Below, in pieces: positions 1-12,638 of a DNA stretch of 64,000 nt. The position numbers and the translations under genes were made by a program. Position 1 is the first letter of the stretch; every line of letters begins with the position of its first letter. The stretch is from DATATV01 sp035551355 (GTDB lineage: Bacteria > Actinomycetota > Actinomycetes > Mycobacteriales > Pseudonocardiaceae): assembly GCA_035551355.1 (NCBI GenBank), contig DASZNF010000086.1, positions 33,425 through 97,424 of the forward strand, read 5' to 3'. Under the pieces are notes generated by a model. It made no database searches and was not told the DNA's origin. It saw nothing but the letters and a program-made list of their open reading frames with translations.

Positions 1-756
1 CTGCGACTCGACGTCGACGGCCGGGTGGCCACGCTGACCATCGACCGGCCGGAGCGGCGCAACGCGCTCAGCTTCGAGATGTGGTCGGCGATCCCCGGAC
101 TGATGGCCAAGGTGGCGGCCGAGCCGGACGTGCGCGCGCTGGTGATCACCGGCGGCGAGCACTTCTCGGCCGGTGCGGACATCAGCGAGTTCCGCACGCT
201 GCGGGGCGACTCCGAGGGCGCCAAGCGCTACAACGCGGCGGTGCACGCGGGCGAGCGGGCGGTGGCCGAGCTGGCGGTGCCGACCATCGCGGCGATCACC
301 GGGTTCTGCATCGGCGGCGGCTGCGAGATCGCGCTGGCCTGCGACCTGCGGCTGGCCGCCGACAACGCGCGGTTCGGCATCACCCCGGCCAAGCTGGGCA
401 TCGTCTACAACTTCACCTCGACCCGGCAGCTGGTGGACGCGGTCGGCCCGGCCTGGGCCCGGCAGATCCTGTTCACCGGCGACATCCTGGACGCGGCCAC
501 CGCGCTGCGCATCGGCCTGGTCAACGAGGTGCATCCGGCAGGGGAACTGGCCGAGCGGGTGGCCGGGCTGGCCGCGCGGATCGGCGAGCGAGCACCGGTC
601 AGCGTGCGCGGGGCCAAGCACATCATCGGCCGGATCACCGCGGGCCAGGACGAGGAGGACGACTCGGTGCGGGCCCGCTACGACGAGGCCGTGCGCAGCG
701 CCGAGTACGCCGAGGGCGTGGCCGCCTTCCTGGAGAAGCGCCCGCCCCGGTTCTGA
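1..756 (+). CDS. Enoyl-CoA hydratase/isomerase family protein, 5' end cut by window
   Basis: Crotonase-fold protein that would hydrate trans-2-enoyl-CoA esters in beta-oxidation or a related acyl-CoA pathway. The frame is open from base 1, and residues before the GTG at 25 (LRLDVDGRVATLTIDRPERR) already match the family N-terminus, so the true start lies just upstream of the window. The oxyanion-hole segments are visible (HFSAGADISEF and ITGFCIGGGCEIALACDLRLA), followed by FGITPAKLGIVYNF. The second catalytic glutamate position is not obvious, so the exact reaction (hydratase or isomerase) is open. The next gene, mfd, is on the same strand after a 146-base gap. Confidence 0.85.
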   Translation: MRLDVDGRVATLTIDRPERRNALSFEMWSAIPGLMAKVAAEPDVRALVITGGEHFSAGADISEFRTLRGDSEGAKRYNAAVHAGERAVAELAVPTIAAITGFCIGGGCEIALACDLRLAADNARFGITPAKLGIVYNFTSTRQLVDAVGPAWARQILFTGDILDAATALRIGLVNEVHPAGELAERVAGLAARIGERAPVSVRGAKHIIGRITAGQDEEDDSVRARYDEAVRSAEYAEGVAAFLEKRPPRF

Positions 757-902
757 GTACCCGCGCCGAGCGGACCGAGCGGACCGGTCGGCCTGAGCAG
801 GAAACGGGTTGGCCGCCGACGTAGTCTGGTCGGGAGACCTCTGTCCGGGCCCAGTCCCGGGCAGAGGTATGTCCGCATGCCACCTTGAGGGGGTCTGTCC
901 GC

Positions 903-4553
<3,651 letters not shown>

Positions 4554-4726
4554 ACCGATCGATGCTGGCATCGTGTTGCCCGCATGATCATCTCACATAA
4601 CTGGGATTGTCACGCTGAGCATGCATTATCGCCGCCATTGACGACGCATTGTCACCGCACAGGTCCGATGTCCTTGCTCTTTATGGGTGAACTGATAGCC
4701 CGTCCGATGCATGTCAGTGTTCGGCG

Positions 4727-5605
4727 ATGATGACCTTCTCTAAAATCGGCGAGCTGGGGGTGAACCGCGCGCGTTGGATGAGAGAGGCCGTCTCGGTGAC
4801 CGAGCAGATGGACTGGGTGCCCGCCCATGTGGATATGGACGTGCCCAGTGTCGCTCGTATCTACGACTGCCTGCTCGGCGGTGGGCACAACTTCGCCGCC
4901 GACCGGGAGGTGGTCGCGAAGTTGCTGGTCGCGCAGCCGAACCTGCGCTGGATCGCCCGGGCGAACCGGGATTTCATGCGCCGCGCCGTCTCTTTCATGG
5001 TGGAGCAGGGGATTCGGCAGTTCCTCGATCTCGGTTCCGGGATTCCGACGGTCGGCAACGTGCACGAGGTGGTGCAGCGAGTCGCACCGGAAACCCGTGT
5101 GGTGTATGTGGATTACGACGAGGTGGCGGTCGCCCACGGGCAGCTCATCCTGGCCCGCAACGAGCGGGTGACCGTGCTGCAGGCCGACATCTGCCATCCC
5201 GGGATGGTGCTGGGCGCGCCGGAAGCCCGGGCCCTGCTGGATTTCCGGCAGCCGGTCGGCGTGCTGCTGCTCACCACACTGCACTTCGTCGCCCCGGAGC
5301 TGGATCCGGTCGGCGCGATCAGCGGCTACGGGGAGGCGCTGCCCTCGGGCAGCTACCTGGCCGTCTCGCACTTCGACCGCGGCCTGCTGCCGTCGGGCCG
5401 GGCCGAGGAGATCGCCGGTGTGATGGCCCGCACCGAGTTGCCCGCCTATCCCCGTGATCACGCCGAAATCGTCAAGATGTTCGCCGGATTCAACCTGGTC
5501 GATCCTGGACTGGTTCCAGTTTCGTTGTGGCGCCCGGACTTTCCGGTCGATGCGGACCAGGCGCGCGAGGTATTGATGTCCGGTGGGGTCGGTCGTAAAC
5601 CATGA
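4727..5605 (+). CDS. SAM-dependent methyltransferase, PF04672/DUF574 type
   Basis: Predicted S-adenosylmethionine-dependent methyltransferase of the actinomycete-enriched DUF574 family; the substrate is unknown. Recognisable segments are SVARIYDCLLGGGHNFAADRE near the N-terminus, the SAM-binding LDLGSGIPTVGNVHEV, and VVYVDYDEVAVAHGQLILA. Starts at 4727 (ATG), 4760 (GTG) and 4778 (ATG) are in frame. The 4778 start gives the family's usual N-terminus (MREAVSVTEQMDWVPAHVDM), but none has a strong ribosome binding site. These genes often sit beside regulators; here a GGDEF protein follows after 58 bases. The upstream gap (4554-4726) contains AT-richer sequence likely to hold its promoter. Confidence 0.85.
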   Translation: MMTFSKIGELGVNRARWMREAVSVTEQMDWVPAHVDMDVPSVARIYDCLLGGGHNFAADREVVAKLLVAQPNLRWIARANRDFMRRAVSFMVEQGIRQFLDLGSGIPTVGNVHEVVQRVAPETRVVYVDYDEVAVAHGQLILARNERVTVLQADICHPGMVLGAPEARALLDFRQPVGVLLLTTLHFVAPELDPVGAISGYGEALPSGSYLAVSHFDRGLLPSGRAEEIAGVMARTELPAYPRDHAEIVKMFAGFNLVDPGLVPVSLWRPDFPVDADQAREVLMSGGVGRKP

Positions 5606-5663
5606 GATGGAACATGGCAGGTTCATCCCCGCATCAGCACTCGGGAGGTAATGAAGTACACCA

Positions 5664-7916
5664 GTGATCCGATTAATCGGGCGAGGCTTGCGTCGCCCAG
5701 GAAACCGTGCACGTGCAAACGACAAAGACGAACGAACAACCGGAATTCCACTGAACACCACGGCAAACCAACCAGGGAGCCCAGTCATCTCCGGTGCCGA
5801 GCAGTCTCCGCGGGAGCCGGTGAGCGTCGAGCAACGGGCCACGCTCACCCGGCGGTGGATGCGCGCGCTGCTGGCCGTCGCCTACTCGCCGTTCTCCCGC
5901 GCGGAGATCGAGAAGACCCTGAGCAACGCGGTGGATCTGCTCATCTCCGCGCTGTGGTCGGACGAGTTCACCGGCCGCTCGGTCGCCTCCATCGGCGGCA
6001 CCCTGGTCGATCTGCGGTTCACCAACTCCGACAGCGTCCGGGTGGCCAGCGAGGCCCTCGGCGAGACGATGCTGGCCTGGGCCACCGACTCCGACCTGCC
6101 CGACGCGGGCCAGCGGGTCAGCGCGCTGCTCGGTTCGGTGGTGGCCGGCCACGCCGAAGCCGTGCGGGAATGGCTGTTCGGGGAGCAGGAGCAGATCAAG
6201 CGGGCGCTGTTCCTGGCCACCAACCGCGCCGAACAACGGTTGCAGCGCAGCGAGGCCCGGTTCCGGCAGGTGTTCGCCACCTCGCCGGTCGGCTTCGCCA
6301 TCAGCGCGCCCGGCGGCAAGATCCTGCAGACCAACGTCGCCCTGGCCCGCATCCTGGGCAGCGACGTCGACGATCTGGTCGGCCGCAACATCGAGGAGTT
6401 CTTCCACCCCGACGACGCGGCCAACCTGCGGGCCGGCTACCGCGATCCGCTGATGGCCGACGGCCGCGCGCTGCGCGCCCGCTACCGGCTGATCCGGGTC
6501 GACGAGCAGCCGGTGTGGGTGTACCTGGCGGTGTCCGGTCTCGGCGGCACCGAGGACGAGGACAACCTGCAGCTGACCATGGTCGAGGACGTCAGCGACC
6601 TGCATCTGCTGCAGGACCGGGCCAGCAACCAGACCCTGCACGACCTGCTGACCAAGCTGCCCAACCGGCAGTACCTGTTCACCCGGCTGCAGGCCGTGCT
6701 GCAGGTGCCCGGCCGCAACGTGGCGCTGTTCCAGCTCGACCTGGACGGCTTCTCGGTGATCAACGACGGTCTCGGCCCGGAGGCGGGCGACCAGCTGCTC
6801 ACCGTGGTCGCGCGGCGGCTGGAGGCGTTGTTCGACGGCGAGGACGCGTTCATCGTGCGCACCGGCGGGGACGAGTTCGCGGTGCTGCTGTGGGCCGACG
6901 GCATGCACATCGACGTGCTGGCCACGATCAGCCGGATCAACGAGCAGCTGGCCGAGCCGGTCTACCTCGGCGAGACCGGGGTCGCGCTGTCGGCGAGTAT
7001 CGGGGTGGCCCGGGGCAAGGCCAACAAGATCGGCCCGCACGAGCTGATCCGGCAGGCCGACATCACGCTGCGCCGGATGCGCGCGGCCGGCCACCGGCAG
7101 TGGGCCGAGTTCGACCCGATCCGCGACCGGGCCGAGCGCAAACGGTTGCGGCTGGCCGCGGCGCTGCCCGGCGCGCTGGAGTTCGGCGAGCTGGAACTCG
7201 TGTGGCAGCCCTGGATACAGCTGTCCGACTCCTCGGTGACCGGGATGAGCCCGCGGATGCGCTGGAACCACCCCAGCGAGGGCGTGATCGACCACCACCA
7301 GTGCCTGGAGCTGGCCGCCGAGACCGGCGCCGAACTGCCGATGGGCGGCTGGCTGCTGCGCGAGTCCTGTCAGCAGGTGGCGGCCTGGCAGGAGCGGTTC
7401 GGCAAGCTGGTGCCGCAGTTCGACATCGCGCTGACCGAGACCCAGGCCAGCGATCCGGACCTGATCCGGGTGGTCACCGAGGCGTTGTCCGCGGCCGGTC
7501 TGTCGGCCACCCGGCTTTCGCTTGCGGTGCCCGCGGCCACCCTGGCCCCGGACGGCGAGACCCGGGAGAACGTCGGCGTGCTCACCGAGATGGGCGTCGG
7601 TCTGGTGATCAGCCAGATCGGCGGGGCGCCCGCGGACATCAGCCTGCTCGACGAACTGACCGCGCAGGGCGTCGAGGTGGCCGACGATCTGGTGGTGAAG
7701 TTGCGCACGTCGGCGCCGGACTCGGTGCTGGCCCGCACCGCCGCCGCCGGCATGACCGCGGTGCTGGCCCGGCAGCTGCGGGTGCTGGTCCGGGGCATGG
7801 ACACCGAGGCCGAGGTGGGCTGGTGGCGGGCCGCCGGAGTGACCATGGCGGCCGGGCGCGGACTGTCGGAATTGCTGACTCCGGAGGAGTTCGGCGACCT
7901 GCTTGCCTCGATGTGA
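5664..7916 (+). CDS. PAS-GGDEF protein with degenerate EAL domain
   Basis: Probable cyclic-di-GMP signalling protein without membrane segments. An N-terminal helical region (to about 190) is followed by a PAS domain (about 196-310, SEARFRQVFATSPVGFAIS), a GGDEF domain with intact signature RTGGDEFAVLLW near residue 400, and an EAL-like domain (about 490-745). The EAL motif is replaced (GMSPRMRWNHP) and later catalytic positions are not conserved (SQIGGAPAD where DDFGTG is expected), so phosphodiesterase activity is unlikely while diguanylate cyclase activity is possible. The start is uncertain: GTG 5664 lies 14 bases after GGGAGGT, and GTG 5820 (VSVEQRATLTRRW), after GGGAG, is an alternative that removes a composition-biased N-terminus. 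Confidence 0.85.
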   Translation: MIRLIGRGLRRPGNRARANDKDERTTGIPLNTTANQPGSPVISGAEQSPREPVSVEQRATLTRRWMRALLAVAYSPFSRAEIEKTLSNAVDLLISALWSDEFTGRSVASIGGTLVDLRFTNSDSVRVASEALGETMLAWATDSDLPDAGQRVSALLGSVVAGHAEAVREWLFGEQEQIKRALFLATNRAEQRLQRSEARFRQVFATSPVGFAISAPGGKILQTNVALARILGSDVDDLVGRNIEEFFHPDDAANLRAGYRDPLMADGRALRARYRLIRVDEQPVWVYLAVSGLGGTEDEDNLQLTMVEDVSDLHLLQDRASNQTLHDLLTKLPNRQYLFTRLQAVLQVPGRNVALFQLDLDGFSVINDGLGPEAGDQLLTVVARRLEALFDGEDAFIVRTGGDEFAVLLWADGMHIDVLATISRINEQLAEPVYLGETGVALSASIGVARGKANKIGPHELIRQADITLRRMRAAGHRQWAEFDPIRDRAERKRLRLAAALPGALEFGELELVWQPWIQLSDSSVTGMSPRMRWNHPSEGVIDHHQCLELAAETGAELPMGGWLLRESCQQVAAWQERFGKLVPQFDIALTETQASDPDLIRVVTEALSAAGLSATRLSLAVPAATLAPDGETRENVGVLTEMGVGLVISQIGGAPADISLLDELTAQGVEVADDLVVKLRTSAPDSVLARTAAAGMTAVLARQLRVLVRGMDTEAEVGWWRAAGVTMAAGRGLSELLTPEEFGDLLASM

Positions 7917-7929
7917 GAGGCTGACCGCT

Positions 7930-8877
7930 GTGACGATGGTCATCAAGCCTTCCGCAGTGGTTGCCGGAGTTGTCGTCGTGACCGGGCTGTTGCTCGCCGG
8001 CTGCGGGTCTGGGCCCAACCAGGCCGGTTCCGCGGCGATCGTGGGCAACACCGTGATCAGCCTGGACGCGGTCCAGCAGGAGGTGACCACCGCGGTGGCC
8101 ACCCAGTCGGTGGCCAAACAGGCGCAGTCCCAGGGGCAGCTCGACGCGATCTCCCGGGAGGTCCTGACCGAGCGGATCATGCACCAGGTGACCGCGGCCG
8201 CCGCGGCCAAGTACGGCATCACCGTCTCCGACGCCGACGTGGACGCCTACATCAGCAAGTCCGGCGGGATCGACAAGATCGCCTCGCCGGTGCTGTCCGC
8301 GGACGACCAGCGGGCCACCGCGCGGGACCAGCTGATCGAGGCCAAGTACGCGACCGGGTTCGTGGACAGCCTCGGGGTGACCTTCGACTACTTCGCCGCC
8401 GACACCGAGGCCGACGCCGTCGCCCAGGCCAAGCAGGTGGCGGCCAAGCCGAGTGAGTTCGAGTCGATGGCCTCCTCGGTGGCCTCGCAGGGCGGGGACG
8501 CCAACGTCAACCAGACCTACACGCTGGCCCAGTACCTGCAGAACACCTCGGGCGTGCTGGCCCCGATGTTCGGCGCGCAGCCCAACACCGTGCTGGTGTT
8601 CTCGCCGAACCTGGGCCAGTCCCAGGAGGTCTGGTACGTCATGAAGATCGACAAGCGGACCGGGGGCATGCCCCTGACCGTGCCCAGCGCGGCCGCCAAG
8701 AACGCCAACACCGCGGTGCTGGCCTCGGTCGGCACGTCGTTGCTGCGCTCGGTGGCGCAGAGCCTGCCGATCCGGATCAGCCCGCGCTACGGCGCCTGGG
8801 ATCCGGTGAGCATGCAGGTGGTCGGCTCCACGGACACCGCTTCGGTGCTGGAATTCCCGGTGGGTAACCAGAAGTGA
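7930..8877 (+). CDS. SurA N-terminal domain lipoprotein, putative foldase
   Basis: Exported lipoprotein predicted to act as a chaperone or peptidyl-prolyl isomerase outside the membrane. The GTG at 7930 follows GAGAGG (7915-7920) at 9 bases and gives a short lipoprotein signal ending in the lipobox LLAGC, with acylated Cys about residue 25. A SurA-N-like helical region (residues about 35-150: NTVISLDAVQQEV, VLTERIMHQVTAAAAAKYGI) is followed by a region with no clear parvulin active-site motif, so isomerase activity is doubtful. The stop overlaps the mazG start (GTGA at 8874-8877), indicating translational coupling. A SurA-like lipoprotein next to mazG is common in actinomycetes. Confidence 0.85.
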   Translation: MTMVIKPSAVVAGVVVVTGLLLAGCGSGPNQAGSAAIVGNTVISLDAVQQEVTTAVATQSVAKQAQSQGQLDAISREVLTERIMHQVTAAAAAKYGITVSDADVDAYISKSGGIDKIASPVLSADDQRATARDQLIEAKYATGFVDSLGVTFDYFAADTEADAVAQAKQVAAKPSEFESMASSVASQGGDANVNQTYTLAQYLQNTSGVLAPMFGAQPNTVLVFSPNLGQSQEVWYVMKIDKRTGGMPLTVPSAAAKNANTAVLASVGTSLLRSVAQSLPIRISPRYGAWDPVSMQVVGSTDTASVLEFPVGNQK

Positions 8878-9809
8878 GCTCGGCGACCGTCGTCCTGGTC
8901 GATCCTCGGCTCGGCCCGGTGCTCCCGGCGGCCGCCCTGGCCGCGATCCGCGCGGCCGACGCGGTGTACCTGGGTACGGACCTGCCCGAAACGTTCGTCG
9001 CCGCGCTGGGCGCCGATCCGGCCCCGGCGGGTGCGATCGACGGTGCGGTCGTGCTGATCGTCGCCGACCGGGCCGAGCCCGCGGCGGCTGAATTGCTGGC
9101 CGGTGGGGCGGCGCTGATCGAAACCGCGCCGCCGACCGGGGTGGAAGTGCTCGGCGCGGTCGCGGTGATGGACCGGCTGCGCTCGCCCGGCGGTTGTCCG
9201 TGGGACGCCGAACAGACCCACGAATCGCTGCTCCAGTACCTGGTCGAGGAGACCTGGGAACTGGTGGAGGCGATCGAGGACGCCGACCGGCCCGCGCTGC
9301 GCGAGGAACTGGGCGACGTGCTGTTGCAGGTGCTGTTCCACGCCCGGCTGGCCGCCGAGTACGCCGAGGACCCGTTCACCATCGACGAGGTGGCCGCCGA
9401 TCTGGTCGGCAAGCTGGTGCACCGGCATCCGCACGTGTTCGTCGAGCCCGGCGACACCGATGTCTCCGACCTGGAACACCGGTGGGAAGTGCAGAAGCGG
9501 CTGGAGAAGAAGCGCGAGTCCAGTGTGGACGGTGTGGCGCTCGGTCAGCCCGCGCTGAATCTGGTCGCCAAACTGGTGTCCCGCACCCAGCGCTCCGGCC
9601 TCCCGCCCGACCTGCTGTCCGACGAGCCGCTGTTCGCGGTGGCCGCGAAGGAAAAGCTGGCCGGGGGCGAACCCGAGGGCGATCTGCGCCGGGTGGCCCG
9701 CCGGTTCGACGCCGACGTCCGCGCGGCCGAGCGCGCCGCCCGGGCGGCCGGGATCGACCCGGTGCACATGGACGCGGAGCTCTGGCGCAAGTTCTGGCCC
9801 GCCCGCTGA
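8874..9809 (+). CDS. mazG: Nucleoside triphosphate pyrophosphohydrolase MazG
   Basis: House-cleaning enzyme that hydrolyses (d)NTPs, including oxidised nucleotides, to the monophosphate plus pyrophosphate. About 311 residues. An N-terminal extension (about 100 residues) precedes the MazG fold: MDRLRSPGGCPWDAEQTH, then the metal-binding helices YLVEETWELVEAIEDAD and LREELGDVLLQVLFHA. The second half (KLVHRHPHVF, WEVQKRLEKKR) is also typical. It is coupled to the lipoprotein gene by a GTGA overlap. The 307-base gap downstream separates it from a lytic transglycosylase gene, as in mycobacteria (mazG then lpqU). Confidence 0.93.
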   Translation: MSSATVVLVDPRLGPVLPAAALAAIRAADAVYLGTDLPETFVAALGADPAPAGAIDGAVVLIVADRAEPAAAELLAGGAALIETAPPTGVEVLGAVAVMDRLRSPGGCPWDAEQTHESLLQYLVEETWELVEAIEDADRPALREELGDVLLQVLFHARLAAEYAEDPFTIDEVAADLVGKLVHRHPHVFVEPGDTDVSDLEHRWEVQKRLEKKRESSVDGVALGQPALNLVAKLVSRTQRSGLPPDLLSDEPLFAVAAKEKLAGGEPEGDLRRVARRFDADVRAAERAARAAGIDPVHMDAELWRKFWPAR

Positions 9810-10116
9810 TCCGTTTCGCCGAAGTGCTGATCGTCTCCGGGTGTGCCGGGGGTAACCGCCAGGGGTGATCTCGGGGTCTTCCCTGATCTGCCAAGCCCTG
9901 TTGGCGCTTAACGTTGTCCATGTCGAACCGGTCAGGGGGGCCGGGACGATCGGAGAGATCCGGGGTTCTCTTCGTAGTCGGGGAGTGGGGAACGGTCGGC
10001 GCGGGATGCGGGCCGGGGTCGCGGGAGGCGGCCCGGGTCTGCCCCGCCCGGCCGAGCTCGTTCCCCCGGTTGGCGGCGCGCGTGATCACCGTGCTCCACC
10101 CCGTAGCCTGGCTCGT
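9810..10116. other. Intergenic region between mazG and transglycosylase gene
   Basis: No convincing gene. Although the downstream frame is open back to 9865, its translation here is low-complexity and unlike the protein proper. TAGCCT at 10104-10109 lies 7 bases before the GTG at 10117, a layout suggesting a leaderless transcript. No clear hairpin terminator for mazG was seen. Confidence 0.5.
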
Positions 10117-10965
10117 GTGGAGCGACCCGACTCGGATGCCGCCGCCGGAGTCGACCTCGTGCTTCCCGAGTTCGACGAACAGGCCGAACCACCGCCCCGA
10201 CACCGCTGGGGCCGGTGGGTTTTTCTGCTGCTCGTGCTGGCCCTGATCGCCACCGCCGGGCTGATCTGGCGGTACGACGTGCACATGACCCCGCACACCA
10301 CCGCCGCCACTCCTGAACCGCCCGCGTTCTCCGTGCAGCTACTGGAAGTCACGCCCGGCACGGCCGTCCCGGCCACCGGCGGCGCGGTGCCCGGCGTCCC
10401 GGCCGCGCAGACCGCGTTCGTCGACCGGGTGTCCGGGCACACCGACATTCCCCGCCGCGTGCTCACCGCCTACCTGCACGCGCAGGCCGTGCTGGCCGCC
10501 GGCGCCCCGGCCTGTCACCTGTCCTGGACCATGCTGGCCGGCGTCGGCTGGGTGGAGAGCCAGCACGGCGAGTGGCACGGCGACTCGGTCACCGCCACCG
10601 GCGAGGAGGCCACCCCGATCATCGGCCCGGCGCTGGACGGCTCGGCCGGGATGCAGAAGATCGGCGACACCGATCACGGCCGGCTCGACGGCGACACCGT
10701 GTGGGATCACGCCGTCGGCCCGATGCAGTTCCTGCCCGCCACCTGGCTGGTGTGGGGCGTGCGGGCCAGCGGCGACGGCAAACCGGCCGACCCGCAGGAC
10801 ATCGACGACGCCGCCCTCACCGCCGGCCGTTACCTGTGCGCGCAGGGTGGCGATCTGGCCACGCCGGCCGGCTGGTGGGCCGCGACCTGGGTCTACAACA
10901 ACTCCGCGACCTACGGCCAGACCGTGTTCAGCGGCGCCACCGCCTACGCCCTGGCCAGCCGCTGA
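10117..10965 (+). CDS. Membrane-anchored lytic transglycosylase (LpqU-like)
   Basis: Predicted peptidoglycan lytic transglycosylase that cleaves the MurNAc-GlcNAc bond in the cell wall. About 282 residues from GTG 10117: an acidic cytoplasmic tail, one membrane segment (WVFLLLVLALIATAGLIW, about 35-55), a Pro/Thr/Ala-rich linker, then the catalytic domain with WTMLAGVGWVESQHGEWHG (candidate catalytic Glu) and VGPMQFLPATW. No Shine-Dalgarno sequence is seen; TAGCCT just upstream suggests leaderless expression. Position after mazG and before eno matches mycobacterial lpqU, but this protein has a transmembrane anchor rather than a lipobox. A paralogue lies at 18715-19911. Confidence 0.88.
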   Translation: MERPDSDAAAGVDLVLPEFDEQAEPPPRHRWGRWVFLLLVLALIATAGLIWRYDVHMTPHTTAATPEPPAFSVQLLEVTPGTAVPATGGAVPGVPAAQTAFVDRVSGHTDIPRRVLTAYLHAQAVLAAGAPACHLSWTMLAGVGWVESQHGEWHGDSVTATGEEATPIIGPALDGSAGMQKIGDTDHGRLDGDTVWDHAVGPMQFLPATWLVWGVRASGDGKPADPQDIDDAALTAGRYLCAQGGDLATPAGWWAATWVYNNSATYGQTVFSGATAYALASR

Positions 10966-10984
10966 TCAGCTGTCAGCGCTCCGG

Positions 10985-11365
10985 TCAGCTCTCCGCGTGC
11001 AGCGCGATCCGCGCGGCCACCTCGCCGAACGCCTCCTGGTACTCGGGCAGCGGGTTCATCGCCACCGCCATCCGCAGCTGGGTGCGGGCCTCGGTGTAGC
11101 GGCCCTGCCGTTGCAGGGTCCGGCCCAGCGCGAACCGGGCGTAGTGATCGGCCGGGTCGAACTCGAGCACCTTGAGGAACGCGTCCTCGGCGCGGTTGAG
11201 TTGCGCGGAGCCCAAATAAGCGCGCCCGGCGAGCAGATGCACGCTTGGCGCGTCGGGAGCCGCTTTGACCACGGCTTCCAGTTCGCGTAGCGCCTCCAGC
11301 GGCCGACGCTGCCCCAGCAGGGTCTCCGCTCGGCGGAACGAGTCGAAGGTGCCGTCGTCAGTCAT
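10985..11365 (-). CDS. Tetratricopeptide repeat protein
   Basis: Small soluble protein (126 residues) made of about three TPR helical pairs: FRRAETLLGQRRPLEALREL, VHLLAGRAYLGSAQLNRAED, and ARFALGRTLQRQGRYTEA. TPRs mediate protein-protein contacts; the partner is not evident. It is convergent with the transglycosylase gene (19-base gap) and divergent from the hydroxyacid oxidase gene. It lacks a signal or membrane segment. Confidence 0.85.
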   Translation of the reverse strand: MTDDGTFDSFRRAETLLGQRRPLEALRELEAVVKAAPDAPSVHLLAGRAYLGSAQLNRAEDAFLKVLEFDPADHYARFALGRTLQRQGRYTEARTQLRMAVAMNPLPEYQEAFGEVAARIALHAES

Positions 11366-11523
11366 AGTCCGATCAACGTTACCTGGGGGACAGCTGTTCC
11401 TCGTCCGCCATCCGGATGGTGGTCACCTGCGGCGGAGCCGGTGTGGCGCGGGTGCCGGCGCGGACCAATCGGCGGTGTGCCGCCTTTGAGGTTTTTTTGA
11501 GAAAGGTCGGCCAAGCTCGCCGC

Positions 11524-12606
11524 GTGTCGAGCGATGTGAACACCGGGCCCCGCATCGAACCGCGCACCGTCGCCGACTTTCACGCCGCCGCCCGGGACCG
11601 GCTGGACGAGGTCTACTACGACTTCTACGCCGGTGGCGCCCGCGACGAGATCACCTTGCGGTCCAACGAGAACGCGCTGGAGAAGCTGCGGCTGCTGCCC
11701 CGGATCCTTTCCGGCAGCGACAAACGCGAGCACCGGACGACCCTGCTGGGCACCGAGCTGAGCATGCCGATCCTGTTGTCCCCGACCGCCTTTCACCGCC
11801 TGGCCCATCCGGACGGGGAATTCGCCACCGCCCGGGCCGCCGCGGCCGCCGGCACGGTCATGATCGTCAGCAATGCGGCCACCAGCGCGATCGAGGACAT
11901 CGCCGCCGCCGCGCCCACCGCCACGTTGTGGTTCCAGCTCTATTTGCAGCCCGAACCGCGCATCACCGACGCGCTGGTGCGCCGGGCCGAGGACGCGGGG
12001 GCGCGGGCGCTGGTGGTCACCGTGGACTCACCGGTGTTCGGCCGGCGGGAACGCGACGACCGGCACAACTTTCACGACCTGCCGCCCGGTATGCACGCGG
12101 AGAACATGCGCGGCCTGACCGGTGATCCGGATCAGGTGCGGCCGATCGGCATGTCGGCCGAGTTCTCCTGGGCCGACGTGGACCGGCTGCGCTCGATCAC
12201 CGCGCTTCCGGTGCTGCTCAAGGGAGTGCTGCATCCGGCCGACGCGGTGCTCGCGGTCGGACACGGGGTGGCGGGGCTGCTGGTGTCCAACCACGGCGGC
12301 CGCCAGCTGGACGGCGCGCCGGCCACCATCGAGGCGCTGCCGGAGATCGCCGCCGCAGTGGCCGGGGCGATCCCGCTGATCATGGACGGTGGCATCCGGC
12401 GCGGCACCGACGTGGTGAAGGCACTGGCGCTGGGCGCGACCGCCGTCGGCATCGGCCGGGCGCCGCTGTGGGGGCTGGCGGTGGACGGCGAGGCCGGGGT
12501 GCGGGCGGTGCTGGAACTGCTGCGGGCCGAGTTCGACGACGCGCTGGCGTTGTGCGGGGCCGCGTCTCCACGCGAGCTGACCCCGGATCTGGTGCGCAGC
12601 TACTGA
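11524..12606 (+). CDS. FMN-dependent alpha-hydroxy-acid oxidase/dehydrogenase
   Basis: TIM-barrel flavoprotein of the lactate/glycolate oxidase family, oxidising an alpha-hydroxy acid to the keto acid. About 360 residues from GTG 11524. Diagnostic segments: YYDFYAGGARDEITLR, PILLSPTAFHRLAHPDGE, the WFQLY region, VLLKGVLHPADA with the FMN-contacting Lys, the catalytic SNHGGRQLDG (about 255-264), and IPLIMDGGIRRGTDVVKALALG. Substrate cannot be told from sequence. A P450 gene follows after 32 bases, so the two are probably co-transcribed and may act on a common metabolite. An earlier in-frame start at 11416 would add a non-conserved tail. Confidence 0.9.
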   Translation: MSSDVNTGPRIEPRTVADFHAAARDRLDEVYYDFYAGGARDEITLRSNENALEKLRLLPRILSGSDKREHRTTLLGTELSMPILLSPTAFHRLAHPDGEFATARAAAAAGTVMIVSNAATSAIEDIAAAAPTATLWFQLYLQPEPRITDALVRRAEDAGARALVVTVDSPVFGRRERDDRHNFHDLPPGMHAENMRGLTGDPDQVRPIGMSAEFSWADVDRLRSITALPVLLKGVLHPADAVLAVGHGVAGLLVSNHGGRQLDGAPATIEALPEIAAAVAGAIPLIMDGGIRRGTDVVKALALGATAVGIGRAPLWGLAVDGEAGVRAVLELLRAEFDDALALCGAASPRELTPDLVRSY

Positions 12607-12638
12607 TTTCCCTGCTGGCCCAAGGCGAAGGAGTGGCC

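Noticed and set aside
4560..4573. CGATGC-TG-GCATCG dyad after mfd as a terminator
   Set aside because: Only 6 bp with a 2-base loop; too weak to claim.
5651..7924. 757-codon plus-strand frame with an ATG right after a perfect GGGAGGT
   Set aside because: Despite the good ribosome binding site, its translation is Arg/Gly/Pro-rich nonsense overlapping the PAS-GGDEF gene in another frame. The GGGAGGT probably serves the overlapping real gene or is coincidental.
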